Shown here: piece by piece, positions 43,943 through 53,189 of the stretch
How positions within the stretch are numbered: the first letter of the stretch is position 1
How the letters are laid out: every line of letters begins with the position of its first letter
NCBI GenBank assembly: GCA_947382625.1
Contig: CANDAG010000017.1
Location: 1 to 64,000, forward strand
DNA length: 64,000 bases
Direction of reading: 5' to 3'
Source: an uncultured Lachnospiraceae bacterium
GTDB taxonomy: Bacteria; Bacillota; Clostridia; Lachnospirales; Lachnospiraceae
Notes under the pieces: model-generated
The model's database searches: none
What the model saw: only the letters and a program-made list of their open reading frames with translations
Told to the model about the DNA's origin: nothing
Position numbers and translations under genes: made by a program

Positions 43943-44971
43943 ATGAGCGGAACCAATACCACTGCAGAGAGCAGTTTTACGCCTGTGACCTATGATCCCC
44001 AATATATTTTGATGGTCAATGACTTAAAGAAGTATTTTCCCATCAAGGGAGGTATGATGTCCCGGACAGTAGGACATGTAAAGGCCGTGGATGGGGTTAC
44101 CTTTAATCTGAAGCGCGGCTCCACCATGGGACTGGTAGGAGAATCCGGTTGTGGCAAGACCACCACCGGTCGTACGATCCTTCGTCTTTCCGGCGAAAAG
44201 ACCGGAGGGCAGGTGCTCTTTAACGGAAAAGAGGTTTATGACTTTTCCGCAAAGGAAATGCGGGATATGCGTACCAAGATGCAGATCATCTTCCAGGATC
44301 CTTTTTCCAGCTTATCTCCCCGTCTGCCGGTAGGAGAGATCATCGGGGAGGCTGTCAGGGAGCATGGTCTGGTAAGCAAGGGAGAATTTGAAGATTATAT
44401 TGACCAGGTAATGGATAACTGCGGTCTGCAGCCTTTCCACAAGGATCGTTATCCCCATGAGTTCTCCGGCGGACAGAGACAGCGTATCTGTATTGCCAGA
44501 GCATTGGCCTTAAATCCGGAATTCGTAGTCTGCGATGAACCGGTATCGGCCCTTGACGTATCCATTCAGGCACAGATCATCAACCTCCTTAAGGATCTGC
44601 AGGAGCAGTATAAACTGACTTATCTGTTTATCTCTCATGACCTCAGCGTGGTAGAGCATATTTCCGATACCGTAGGCGTTATGTATCTGGGCAATCTGGT
44701 AGAGTATGGTGAGACAAAGGATATTTTCAAAAATCCTCTGCATCCCTACACAAAGGCATTGTTCTCGGCGATCCCGATCCCTGATCCGGATGCAAAGATG
44801 AACAGGATCGTGCTGGAGGGATCGATCCCTTCACCAGCCAATCCGCCCACAGGATGTAAATTCCATACCCGTTGTGCGAACTGTATGGCCAAATGTAAGG
44901 AAGTAGCTCCTGAGCAAAAAGAAATTGAGCCTGGTCACTATGTAGTGTGCCACCTGTATGATGACAAATGA
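43943..44971 (+). CDS. Oligopeptide ABC transporter ATPase (OppF-like)
   Basis: 342 residues: Walker A GESGCGKTTTGRTI near 69, signature FSGGQRQRICIARAL near 173, Walker B FVVCDEPVSALDV near 195, and the C-terminal Cys motif GCKFHTRCANCMAKC. Pairs with OppD. Its stop overlaps the start of a small membrane-protein gene. Confidence 0.94.
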   Translation: MSGTNTTAESSFTPVTYDPQYILMVNDLKKYFPIKGGMMSRTVGHVKAVDGVTFNLKRGSTMGLVGESGCGKTTTGRTILRLSGEKTGGQVLFNGKEVYDFSAKEMRDMRTKMQIIFQDPFSSLSPRLPVGEIIGEAVREHGLVSKGEFEDYIDQVMDNCGLQPFHKDRYPHEFSGGQRQRICIARALALNPEFVVCDEPVSALDVSIQAQIINLLKDLQEQYKLTYLFISHDLSVVEHISDTVGVMYLGNLVEYGETKDIFKNPLHPYTKALFSAIPIPDPDAKMNRIVLEGSIPSPANPPTGCKFHTRCANCMAKCKEVAPEQKEIEPGHYVVCHLYDDK

Positions 44972-45258
44972 AGCGCAGGAAAGAGTTTGAGGACGATGGA
45001 CGCACCATAGCGGATATGAGCGGGCTGGATGGAAGAAGCGGTTCGGCGAAAGGCAATGAGAAAGGAAATTCTTATTCGGAAGGAAGAGGGACGGAAGGTA
45101 GCAGGCAGCGGGAAGAGCGGCCATGGGAAAATTCGTCTTTTAGCTGGAAGGAACGTTTCTATTATATAGGAGCGGCCTTAGAGGCAGCGCTTTTGATCGC
45201 GCTGGTGTTTCTCGCAGGGATCGCTCTGGTGATTTGGCTGATCACGCTTTATGGGTAA
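44968..45258 (+). CDS. Small single-pass membrane protein, last gene of the opp operon
   Basis: 96 residues: a hydrophilic Gly/Ser/Glu/Arg-rich N-terminal part (1-65) and one membrane helix at about 68-95. The ATG overlaps the OppF stop by 4 bases (ATGA), so translation is coupled. No family recognised. It may help assemble or regulate the transporter. Confidence 0.75.
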   Translation: MKRRKEFEDDGRTIADMSGLDGRSGSAKGNEKGNSYSEGRGTEGSRQREERPWENSSFSWKERFYYIGAALEAALLIALVFLAGIALVIWLITLYG

Positions 45259-45300
45259 TAATGGACAGATAAATTAAAAATAAAAAGTTTTTGATCAATA

Positions 45301-45327
45301 AAAGCCGCCCTTTGCAGAGCGGCTTTT
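45301..45327. terminator. Bidirectional terminator between opp operon and sugar-binding protein
   Basis: An 8-bp stem AAAGCCGC (45301-45308) with GCGGCTTT (45319-45326), a T-run on the plus side and A-rich sequence on the other, between convergent genes. Confidence 0.85.
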
Positions 45328-45359
45328 AAATCGCGATCATTTAAGAGAAAGATCGTTTT

Positions 45360-46922
45360 TTACCGGGTTGTCTTCCAGGCTTCATATTGATTTTGAGCCT
45401 CTGTGAGAATATCCTGATAGCCGGCTTCATCCAGTGCCTGTTGGAACTCCTGAAGGATGCTGTCTACTTCATCCTCATTGTAGCCGCCCTGCTCCAGAAC
45501 ATAACCATACTGGTTATAGACATTGGTGCAGGCTGCATTCTGGGCCTCTACGCTGGTTCCGTCAAAACGGAAACCGGATGCGCAGGAGGATTGGGATTTT
45601 TCGTTGAAGGCTTCATACAGTTCATTTCTGTTTTCAGGATCGCCTGTTTCCAGGGAGAGGGCTTTAATGGAAGTGGATTCCCATGCACTGTGGTCATAGA
45701 GTCCGCCTTTTTTCACAACATAACCGTCCTCTATATCGTAGTCAGTTCCTTCAATACCGTAGGTCCACAGATCTCCCAGTGTATTGTCGGTATAAAGCAG
45801 TCCCAGAAAATCCACACAGGCCTTTGCCTGTTCTTCGGTACAGGCGGAGGTAACGGCGTAGCAGGAGCCCAGGGTGGAGGTGGAGTGGGACCATCTGTCT
45901 GTCAGAGGAACAATGGCGCATTCCTGGCCGTAGGTGGTGGTTGCAGCACCGTTATCCGGCACATCTACCCATGCAGCAAATCCCCAGTCTTCTGTCATGA
46001 TGGCGGTGGCGGGGGTTGTTTTGGTTACTTCTTCATCGCTGATATAACCCAGTGCTCCCCAACGGCACATCAATTTGCAAAAGTCAGCATAATCATCGGT
46101 CTGGATCGTGTTGACAACAGTATCTGTTTCACGGTCTACAGCCATCAGACTGCTCTTGGAGAAAAAGTCATATTTATCAATATAAAAGCGATAGAACAGA
46201 TTCATCATCTGGGTCAGGAAGGGGTATTTCAAACCTTCGCTCTTGCAGTCCTCCAGCATGGGCTCAATATCCTTAAGCTCTTTGATAGAGGAAAGATCCC
46301 ATCCGTATGTGTCCACCAGACGCTGAGGCAATACCAGATCATAGCCTTCCGCAGATTCTTTATAGATGGGAACAAAATAAGTCCTGCCGTCGTAGGAAGC
46401 GGAATCCCAGATCGCCTCTGGCATGGAATCATACAGAAGCGTGCCCGGAAGCAGATCGGTAATGTCATAGGCAGCATTCTGGTTATAGAGGCTGTCGGGG
46501 GGAAGGGCTGCCCAGTTTGCACTCCAGAGCAGATTGATCTCACCGTTGGATAATGCCAGATTGGCTTTATCACCATATTCACCGCTGCCCACGTCTTCCA
46601 GAGTGATCTCAACATTGATCTTATCTCCAATATATTCATTGACAGCATCCTGAACCTTCTGCACCTGCGCAGAATCAGGGGAAGCAAGATTAAATGTGGC
46701 CCTGTAAACGGCGATCTTTGTCTTTTCACCACTGTCTGCGGTTTCAGCAGGGGCTGTTTCCTCTTCCTTATCGTCAGCAGAGCTTTGTGTGGATTCAGCA
46801 CTGGTGTCATTGTTATTGTCATTGCTCCCGGCAGCCTTGTCACCGCAGCCTGAGAGCGTGCCGATTGCCATAACGGCAACCAGTGACAGAGATAATAGTT
46901 TTTGTAATAGTTTCTTTTTCAT
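45360..46922 (-). CDS. Sugar ABC transporter binding lipoprotein
   Basis: 520 residues. The signal peptide ends GTLSGC (lipidated Cys26), followed by an Asn/Asp/Glu-rich linker to about 65 and then a type 2 periplasmic-binding fold. The second half resembles the DUF3502-type binding proteins that work with LplB/YtcP permeases. It is divergent from nanE and those two permeases, so it should be their ligand-binding subunit, probably for an amino sugar or a sialic-acid-related compound (inference from nanE). GGAGG lies about 10 bases before the ATG. Confidence 0.87.
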   Translation of the reverse strand: MKKKLLQKLLSLSLVAVMAIGTLSGCGDKAAGSNDNNNDTSAESTQSSADDKEEETAPAETADSGEKTKIAVYRATFNLASPDSAQVQKVQDAVNEYIGDKINVEITLEDVGSGEYGDKANLALSNGEINLLWSANWAALPPDSLYNQNAAYDITDLLPGTLLYDSMPEAIWDSASYDGRTYFVPIYKESAEGYDLVLPQRLVDTYGWDLSSIKELKDIEPMLEDCKSEGLKYPFLTQMMNLFYRFYIDKYDFFSKSSLMAVDRETDTVVNTIQTDDYADFCKLMCRWGALGYISDEEVTKTTPATAIMTEDWGFAAWVDVPDNGAATTTYGQECAIVPLTDRWSHSTSTLGSCYAVTSACTEEQAKACVDFLGLLYTDNTLGDLWTYGIEGTDYDIEDGYVVKKGGLYDHSAWESTSIKALSLETGDPENRNELYEAFNEKSQSSCASGFRFDGTSVEAQNAACTNVYNQYGYVLEQGGYNEDEVDSILQEFQQALDEAGYQDILTEAQNQYEAWKTTR

Positions 46923-46966
46923 ATACTCATTTTCCTCCTTCGAGTTTACTTTTTGGGATGTCTAAA

Positions 46967-46995
46967 ACTATAAAATAAACTTCCGACTTTTTCAA
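46967..46995 (-). promoter_or_regulatory. Promoter of the sugar-binding protein gene
   Basis: On the minus strand TTGAAA (46995-46990), a 17-base spacer and TATAGT (46972-46967), 45 bases before the start. Confidence 0.65.
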
Positions 46996-47028
46996 CAGAA
47001 TTGCATTGTTTAAAAAATGGATTCGTAA

Positions 47029-47047
47029 TTTGTACAGTTTATACAAA
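47029..47047. promoter_or_regulatory. Candidate operator between divergent amino-sugar genes
   Basis: TTTGTA, 7 bases, TACAAA: a perfect 6-bp-arm palindrome in the middle of the 270-base divergent region, between the two promoters. A plausible site for the RpiR regulator encoded at the end of the operon. Confidence 0.4.
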
Positions 47048-47124
47048 ATGAGATCGTTATAAAATGACTTTTGCTGTGAAATGCGCTGAAAGAACGAAAG
47101 TAATTTCTTGATGGCGAATCTGAA

Positions 47125-47153
47125 TTGAAAATATTTACATCAACTCTTATAAT
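47125..47153 (+). promoter_or_regulatory. Promoter of the nanE operon
   Basis: TTGAAA (47125-47130), a 17-base spacer and TATAAT (47148-47153), 40 bases before nanE. Confidence 0.75.
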
Positions 47154-47192
47154 AGGGATGCATCAAAAAATACAGAGGAATCAGGTGGCATT

Positions 47193-47891
47193 ATGTACAA
47201 CGTGCAAGGAATCAGGGGGGAATTGATCGTATCTTGTCAGGCATTGGAAGAGGAACCGCTTCATTCTTCTTTTGTTATGGCGAGGATGGCGCTTGCCGCC
47301 TATGAGGGCGGAGCGAAAGGGATCCGGGCAAATTCTGTTCCGGATATTTTGGAAATCCGGAAGGCGGTCCCGCTTCCGGTTATCGGGATCATCAAAAGGA
47401 ACTATCCGGATTCGGAAGTATATATCACGCCTACGATGAAAGAGGTGGATGAGCTGCAGAAAACAGGAGTGGAGATCATTGCAATGGATGCCACCCACAG
47501 ACCAAGGCCGGGTCAGGTTGAGCTGGATGAGTTTTATGCCGGAGTCAGGGACAAATATCCGGATCAATTGCTGATGGCGGATTGCTCCACTTATGAGGAA
47601 GCAATGAACGCCGACCGTCTGGGATTTGATTTTATTGGAACGACTCTTGTGGGTTATACGCCGCAAAGCCGGTCTTTCCATATAGAAGATCAGGATTTTG
47701 AACTGGTCCGGCGGCTCCTTTCCGAAATCCGGCATCCGCTAATTGTGGAAGGGAACATTGACACGCCGCAGAAGGCGGAAAGGGTGGTGACGCTTGGAGC
47801 CTACAGCGTTGTGGTAGGAGCGGCGATCACGAGACCTCAGGTTATTACAAAAAAATTTGTGGATTGTATCCATCAGGAGGGAAGCAGATGA
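47193..47891 (+). CDS. nanE: N-acetylmannosamine-6-phosphate 2-epimerase
   Basis: 232-residue TIM-barrel epimerase converting ManNAc-6-phosphate to GlcNAc-6-phosphate in sialic acid or ManNAc breakdown. Lys68 in [12 protein letters not shown] is the catalytic lysine of the family, and [23 protein letters not shown] and VEGNIDTP are NanE signatures. It heads an operon with ABC permeases, ROK kinase and RpiR regulator. No sialic acid lyase (nanA) or sialidase is in the window. Confidence 0.93.
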   Translation: MYNVQGIRGELIVSCQALEEEPLHSSFVMARMALAAYEGGAKGIRANSVPDILEIRKAVPLPVIGIIKRNYPDSEVYITPTMKEVDELQKTGVEIIAMDATHRPRPGQVELDEFYAGVRDKYPDQLLMADCSTYEEAMNADRLGFDFIGTTLVGYTPQSRSFHIEDQDFELVRRLLSEIRHPLIVEGNIDTPQKAERVVTLGAYSVVVGAAITRPQVITKKFVDCIHQEGSR

Positions 47892-48793
47892 AAGGTTTTC
47901 TGAAGAACACTTGGAAGCACAGGGCGCATGTTGCAATGTCTCTTCCGGCCGTACTGCTGTTTTTCTTTTTCAGCTATATGCCGATGGCGGGACTGGTGCT
48001 GGCGTTTAAGGATTTTGACTATAAGCTGGGGCTGTGGCAGAGTCCATGGTGTGGGCTGGAGAATTTTCAGTTTTTGCTTGCGTCGAAGTCAACTTTTGTG
48101 AACATAACAAAAAATACGCTGCTTTACTATGTAGTTTTTACAGCAGTGGGTACGATACTGGAGGTTACCCTGGCGATCGCACTGGACCGGCTTGTATTCA
48201 AAAAGCTGGGAAAGGCCATGCAGAGCATCATGATCATCCCAATCTTCATTTCCTATACAGCAGTGCAGTTTATTGTTTATGCGTATCTGAATTCGGACAC
48301 CGGACTGATCAATAATCTGCTGGGTATACGGGTACGATGGTATATGGAGGCGAAATACTGGCCGGCGATCCTGACGGTGGTAAGAATGTGGAGCGGGGTA
48401 GGATATGGATCCGTGCTCTATATGTCGGTGCTGGCCGGAATTGATACACAGTTATATGAGGCGGCGGAAATTGACGGGGCGAGCAAGTGGCAGCAGATCC
48501 GTCATGTGACCCTTCCCTCACTGGTTCCGATGATCAGCATCATGCTGCTTTTATCGGTGGGAGGCATGATGCACTCCGACACTGGCCTGTTTTATCAGGT
48601 TACGCGTAACAGCGGTACTCTGTATCCTACGACCCAGGTGCTGGATTCCTATGTGCTGAATGCGATTTTTACCAGTTCTAACTATGGTTTTACTGCGGCG
48701 GCTACCTTTTTCCAGTCTGTGGTGGGCACAGCGTTGATCCTGCTTGCAAATGGGATCGTGCGTAAGCTTGGACCGGAGAATGCATTGTTTTGA
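47888..48793 (+). CDS. Sugar ABC permease, LplB-type
   Basis: 301-residue permease with six hydrophobic segments and the EAA loop [21 protein letters not shown] near 200. [22 protein letters not shown] at the start is typical of the LplB group. The ATG at 47888 overlaps the nanE stop (ATGA) and has AGGAGG upstream. Works with the next permease and the divergent binding protein; no ATPase is encoded here, so a shared MsmX-type ATPase elsewhere is expected. Confidence 0.92.
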   Translation: MKGFLKNTWKHRAHVAMSLPAVLLFFFFSYMPMAGLVLAFKDFDYKLGLWQSPWCGLENFQFLLASKSTFVNITKNTLLYYVVFTAVGTILEVTLAIALDRLVFKKLGKAMQSIMIIPIFISYTAVQFIVYAYLNSDTGLINNLLGIRVRWYMEAKYWPAILTVVRMWSGVGYGSVLYMSVLAGIDTQLYEAAEIDGASKWQQIRHVTLPSLVPMISIMLLLSVGGMMHSDTGLFYQVTRNSGTLYPTTQVLDSYVLNAIFTSSNYGFTAAATFFQSVVGTALILLANGIVRKLGPENALF

Positions 48794-48806
48794 GGAAGGA
48801 TAGAGT

Positions 48807-49721
48807 ATGAAGAGCAAAGAGCACGAAAATAAAAAGAAAAAGGCGGGGATAGGCCAATATATCCTGAGTGTTATTCTGATGGCATATACGGTATTCTGTG
48901 CATTGCCGATCCTGCTGGTATTTGTCGGGGCAGTGACAGATGAAAAAACGCTGACAACAGAAGGGTTCAGTTATTTTCCTTCAAAGCTGTCCTTAGATGG
49001 CGTCAACAGCGTTCTGCGGTATGGGAAGCAGTTGTTCGTCTCCTACGGGGTAACGATCCTTGTGACGCTTTCCGGCACGGTGCTGGGGGTCTTGGTGATG
49101 GGGATGATCGCCTATTCCCTGAGCCGTAAGGACTTCCGTCTGCGCAGCTTCCTTTCCATCTATATTATGATCCCCATGCTGTTTACCGGAGGACAGTTGT
49201 CGGCTTACATTATTTATACATCAACCTATCACATGAAGGACAACATATTGCTGCTGATATTGCCCATGTGTGTTTCGACGATGAATATCATTATCCTGCG
49301 GACCTATGTACAGTCCAGCATCCCGGATGAACTGGTGGATTCGGCCAGGATCGACGGAGCAGGAGAATACAGAACCTTTTTCCAGATCGTATTTCCCCTG
49401 ATGAAACCGGCCATCGCAGCTGTGGGCTTTATGATGGCAACCGGATTCTGGAATGACTGGCAGAATGCACTGTTGTTTATTACAAGTGACAGCAAGAAGC
49501 CGCTGCAGCTGCTTCTGATCAATATCCAGAAGAGCATTGAGGTTTTATTAAATACCAGAAATATCCCCTCGGGAGTGCTGGCGAAGATGCAGGGGAATAT
49601 TCCCCAGAACTCTGCAACCATGGCAACGGTGATCGTGGTGATCGGGCCTATTATGATAGCCTATCCGTTTTTCCAGAAATATTTTATCAAGGGTCTTACA
49701 GTAGGCTCTGTGAAAGGATGA
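48807..49721 (+). CDS. Sugar ABC permease, YtcP/LplC-type
   Basis: 304-residue permease with six hydrophobic segments and the EAA loop VDSARIDGAGEYRTFFQIVFPLMKP (in short pieces) near 190. PQNSATMATVIVVIGPIMIAYPFFQKYF at the end is a hallmark of this group. GGAAGGA lies upstream. Partner of the LplB-type permease 13 bases before it. Confidence 0.92.
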   Translation: MKSKEHENKKKKAGIGQYILSVILMAYTVFCALPILLVFVGAVTDEKTLTTEGFSYFPSKLSLDGVNSVLRYGKQLFVSYGVTILVTLSGTVLGVLVMGMIAYSLSRKDFRLRSFLSIYIMIPMLFTGGQLSAYIIYTSTYHMKDNILLLILPMCVSTMNIIILRTYVQSSIPDELVDSARIDGAGEYRTFFQIVFPLMKPAIAAVGFMMATGFWNDWQNALLFITSDSKKPLQLLLINIQKSIEVLLNTRNIPSGVLAKMQGNIPQNSATMATVIVVIGPIMIAYPFFQKYFIKGLTVGSVKG

Positions 49722-49731
49722 AAAGAGTGTT

Positions 49732-50643
49732 ATGTGCTGGTTTATTTGTATTGATATCGGCGGGACGGCGGTAAAGCATGGCGTGATGGATGAGGGGCTT
49801 GGCTTTCAGCAGTCCGGAGCCGATGAAACGCCAAAGGGAGGAGATGCTATCCTGGAACTGATCTGTACAAGGATCTCGGGATATCTGTCTTTGGGAAAGG
49901 AAATTAAGGCGGTATGTGTTTCCTGCGCCGGGATCATCGATTCGGATGCGGGGATGGTACTGGAGGCTAATGAAGATCTGATGCCGGATTTTACAGGAAC
50001 CAGGATTGCCGCCAGGGTGAAAGAAAAATTTGGATTGCCCTGCTTTGTAGAAAACGATGTAAACTGTGCCGCCATGGCAGAATATTTTGCCGGATCCGCA
50101 AAAGGATACAGGTCTTGTCTGATGCTGACGGTAGGGACAGGGATCGGTGGAGCCTTTCTTGCAGATGGGAAGCTCTGGAAGGGACACACCTACAGCGCCT
50201 GTGAGGTAGGATATCTCCATATGGAGGGCGGCTCCTTTGAAGAACTGGCGGCAACCTCGGCGCTGACAGTCAGAACGGCGAAGCGTCTGCCTGTGGATCC
50301 GGCCTCCATTTCCGGAAAGTGGATCTTTGAGCAGGCACAGAAGGGAAACCGGATCTGTATCGAAGAGATTGACCGGATGTGTGATATTCTGGCAAAAGGG
50401 ATTTCCAATCTGTGTTATGTATTGAATCCGGAGGTGATAGTGATCGGCGGCGGTATTTCTGCGCAGAAGGAATGGCTGGAGCCCCGTCTGGAAGCCGGGC
50501 TGGACCGTTACCTGATCCCGGCGATCCGTAAAAACACCCGGCTCGCCTTCGCAGGATTCTTAAACTATGCAGGGATGATCGGAGCCTGCTATGCCTCCGG
50601 TATGTTGGAGAGTCAGGCTCATACAAAGAGGGCGGACCTATGA
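49732..50643 (+). CDS. ROK-family sugar kinase, probable ManNAc kinase
   Basis: 303 residues. ATP-binding IDIGGTAVKHG at 7-17 and the second phosphate motif VGTGIGGAFL near 137 define the ROK fold; ENDVNCAA carries the catalytic Asp. The usual ROK zinc motif (CxCGxxGCxE) is missing: the region reads CEVGYLHMEGGSFEE. By context with nanE it should phosphorylate ManNAc; specificity is inferred. Its stop overlaps the RpiR start by 4 bases. Confidence 0.85.
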   Translation: MCWFICIDIGGTAVKHGVMDEGLGFQQSGADETPKGGDAILELICTRISGYLSLGKEIKAVCVSCAGIIDSDAGMVLEANEDLMPDFTGTRIAARVKEKFGLPCFVENDVNCAAMAEYFAGSAKGYRSCLMLTVGTGIGGAFLADGKLWKGHTYSACEVGYLHMEGGSFEELAATSALTVRTAKRLPVDPASISGKWIFEQAQKGNRICIEEIDRMCDILAKGISNLCYVLNPEVIVIGGGISAQKEWLEPRLEAGLDRYLIPAIRKNTRLAFAGFLNYAGMIGACYASGMLESQAHTKRADL

Positions 50644-51473
50644 ACAGCGAAAAGGAAAGGATCATCAATAACATCAAAGGTGTCTACGGCAGTCTGACTA
50701 ATATTGAGAGGAGCATTGCGGATTTTTTTCTGAAAGGGCCGGACATTAAAGATTTATCTGCCCAGAATGTAGCGGCGCATCTGTTTATTTCCTCTGCTTC
50801 TCTGACCAGGTTTGCCCAGAAATGCGGCTATACCGGATACAGGCAGTTTGTTTTTGATTATCAGCAGAACCGGGTCTGGAAGGAGAAGCCTGTTCTGGAG
50901 GAAAACGGCGGTTACATTTTCCAGATGCTGTCTGTCTATCAGAATTTATTGGATGAAACCCTGCATTTGTTTGACGAGGAGAAGATCAAGCATCTTTGTT
51001 CCCTGTTCGCCTCATGCAGCAGGGTCTTTGTTTATGGGATCGGCAGCTCGGGCCTTGCAGCAAACGAGATCCAGATGCGGCTGATGCGGCTCGGACTGAA
51101 TATTTACAGTATTACAGACGGGCATCTGATGGAAATGAATTCTGTGATCGTGGACGAAAACTGCCTCGTGATGGGACTTAGCTTAAGCGGCAGGACCGGA
51201 GAATTACTCAAATCCCTGAAGGCCGCCAAAACGGCAGGAGCAGCTACCGTTCTGGTTACGGCGCTTAAGTCAGGCAAGTTTGACAGCTTCTGTGATGAGG
51301 TGGTGGAGGTGGCGGCAACAGAAAATCTCTCCGGCGGGAAGATCATATCGCCTCAGTTTCCGCTGCTTTTGTTTTCGGATATCCTTTATGCTTATTATCT
51401 GTCTGTGGAGACCGTGCACAAAGAACTGCTGCATAAGTATACCTTGGATATTCTGGACTTTTCCCCAAAATAA
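50640..51473 (+). CDS. RpiR-family transcriptional regulator
   Basis: 277 residues: an N-terminal HTH_6 domain (1-75, with NIERSIADFFLKGPDIKDLSAQNVAAHLFISSASLTRFAQKCGY in pieces) and a C-terminal SIS sugar-phosphate-binding domain (about 115-250, with FVYGIGSSGLAANEI and GLSLSGRTGELL). It probably senses a phosphorylated amino sugar and controls both divergent transcripts. Coupled to the ROK gene through ATGA. Confidence 0.92.
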   Translation: MNSEKERIINNIKGVYGSLTNIERSIADFFLKGPDIKDLSAQNVAAHLFISSASLTRFAQKCGYTGYRQFVFDYQQNRVWKEKPVLEENGGYIFQMLSVYQNLLDETLHLFDEEKIKHLCSLFASCSRVFVYGIGSSGLAANEIQMRLMRLGLNIYSITDGHLMEMNSVIVDENCLVMGLSLSGRTGELLKSLKAAKTAGAATVLVTALKSGKFDSFCDEVVEVAATENLSGGKIISPQFPLLLFSDILYAYYLSVETVHKELLHKYTLDILDFSPK

Positions 51474-51478
51474 AGATC

Positions 51479-51522
51479 CGGCGGCGTTGTCCTCTTTCGG
51501 ATGCAATAAGACAGCGCCGCCG
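51479..51522. terminator. Terminator between RpiR and DUF4127 genes
   Basis: A 13-bp GC-rich stem (51479-51491 with 51510-51522, one T-G wobble). The minus-strand side is followed by TCTTTATTTT, so it serves the DUF4127 gene best. Confidence 0.75.
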
Positions 51523-51540
51523 CAGAGTTTGTACCTGTGC

Positions 51541-53088
51541 CTATAAGACCTCTGCGTCAATAGCGAAATAGTAAGCTCCATTCCAGTTAAAACGTATCTC
51601 TTTAAGGAAGGCCTCCCGGCCTTTAATTTTTTTGTCCATTTTTTCTTCAAGAAGGGTATTGAGCCGTTCCAGAAACCAAAGGCGGGTTTCTTCCTCCCTT
51701 TCTTTCAGAAATCCGGGATCGATCCCATGTGCCGGAGCATAATCCTCCAGAAACTGCAAAAGAGCGTTGGACTGGCACAGCCAGTCTGCGATCAGAGAAC
51801 GTAGCAGGAAAGCGTCCGCGTTTTTTTTCAGGTCGGGACGGGTGATCCAGCTGTCATAATAGGAGGCCAGGATCAGGGCTGCGATCACGGTGCCGTTGGT
51901 ATTCTCTGCCGTGTTCCATCCCCCAAAGGTCTGGATCTGATCAATGGTCTGATGAGAGCGCATCCGCTCCATGAAGGCATTGTCACAGCCGTTTGCCATT
52001 GTTACGTCACAGATGCCTACAGGTCTTTTATAGCGCTCTGCATAATAGGAGACATAGCACAGAAGCTCTTCCGGATTCGTACAGTTATCGGAAGAAAGGT
52101 CGCGCCCCTTTGCCTGCTGTGCAGCCTCGATCTGGCGTTTGCCGGGGGCATTGACGGCAAGCATGCAGGTGGAATCTGCAGGAGATTCCGTGTAGATGCC
52201 GCCGGCAGAAAAGATCTGCCATTTGATACTCTCACCCAGAGGACGGTCTTCATAAAGCGGCACAACGCTGCTGCCGGAAAGGGAGGAGTATCGGACATAG
52301 ATCACGGGCTGATAGTTCATGATCCGGCAGAAGAGCCGGGCAAAGATCACACAGCCTGCCTCATCTGCTCCCGGATAGCAGTAAACCCGGTGGGTCACCT
52401 GTTCTTCTGCCGCTTTCTGGCTGATGGCCAGCTGGTCTGAAGCGGCGTAGCCGTATTCCGCCGTATCATCCTTTGGAACCGTCAGAATATCAAAGATACC
52501 TTCTTTTACAAGCTCTACGGAGGTCAGGTTTACGAAGCGGTCAGCTTCACGGCGTGTCAGAAAATCCTGCAGGATCTCTGCCGGGATCCGGGATTTTAGC
52601 ATGGCAAGCTCGGCATTTTCCTCTTCAGAGATACCGTCCCGTGACTGCTTGTCCAAAAGCCAGGTGCAGCGCCAGATATCGTATCCATGATCCTGCCAGT
52701 AGTCGGGATCCTCATGGCTGTCGTTGTAGGCGGCAACCCGGGCAGCCAGGTTGAAGGCGTGGATCTGAAGCTTCGGATTCTTTTCTTTGAGCAGGCGGAA
52801 ACGGTCCATGGCCTGCCCGCATGCTTCCAGGCTGTCGTGGTGGATCCGGGAACCGATGATATTGCCGTAGACGAGAGTGTCAACGGAGAGGATCGCGTAT
52901 TCACATTGCGGGGCCTGTTCAAACAGCCAGCTCCAGATCCGTTCCCGGTCTGCCGGTTTTTTTAGAAAGCCCATCCATTCATAGGGAGGGCGGAGTAATT
53001 CGATGTCTTCAGTCATCCGGGAAAGCAGCCAGGGAAACTGGTAATTGCAATCCCGGTCATCCAGTGGAACATATAAAATCTTTGTCAT
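51541..53088 (-). CDS. DUF4127 family protein
   Basis: 515 residues, cytoplasmic. The start KILYVPLDDRDCNYQFP is the conserved opening of DUF4127 proteins, and DTLVYGNIIGSR, NLAARVAAYNDS and CDVTMANGCDNAF are further conserved pieces as I recall. The function is not known to me. The ATG at 53088 has AAAGGAACC upstream; the open frame to 53154 crosses the promoter. It converges on the amino-sugar operon, and members of this family often lie near sugar genes, so a carbohydrate role is possible. Confidence 0.88.
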   Translation of the reverse strand: MTKILYVPLDDRDCNYQFPWLLSRMTEDIELLRPPYEWMGFLKKPADRERIWSWLFEQAPQCEYAILSVDTLVYGNIIGSRIHHDSLEACGQAMDRFRLLKEKNPKLQIHAFNLAARVAAYNDSHEDPDYWQDHGYDIWRCTWLLDKQSRDGISEEENAELAMLKSRIPAEILQDFLTRREADRFVNLTSVELVKEGIFDILTVPKDDTAEYGYAASDQLAISQKAAEEQVTHRVYCYPGADEAGCVIFARLFCRIMNYQPVIYVRYSSLSGSSVVPLYEDRPLGESIKWQIFSAGGIYTESPADSTCMLAVNAPGKRQIEAAQQAKGRDLSSDNCTNPEELLCYVSYYAERYKRPVGICDVTMANGCDNAFMERMRSHQTIDQIQTFGGWNTAENTNGTVIAALILASYYDSWITRPDLKKNADAFLLRSLIADWLCQSNALLQFLEDYAPAHGIDPGFLKEREEETRLWFLERLNTLLEEKMDKKIKGREAFLKEIRFNWNGAYYFAIDAEVL

Positions 53089-53124
53089 AAAAGGTTCCTT
53101 TCCGTGCTCAAATGCTTTTCTTTT

Positions 53125-53154
53125 ATTATAAGTGTTTCCCGGGAGAAAGAGCAA
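53125..53154 (-). promoter_or_regulatory. Promoter of the DUF4127 gene
   Basis: On the minus strand TTGCTC (53154-53149), an 18-base spacer and TATAAT (53130-53125), 36 bases before the start. Confidence 0.65.
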
Positions 53155-53189
53155 GAGAGCACGGTTATTTAGAAAATAGATTCAGAATA

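Noticed and set aside
45387-46553. 388-codon plus-strand frame inside the sugar-binding protein gene
   Set aside because: Long, but fully antisense to a lipoprotein gene with signal peptide, promoter and ribosome site; the Gly/Cys/Ile-rich translation is typical of a reverse-complement shadow.
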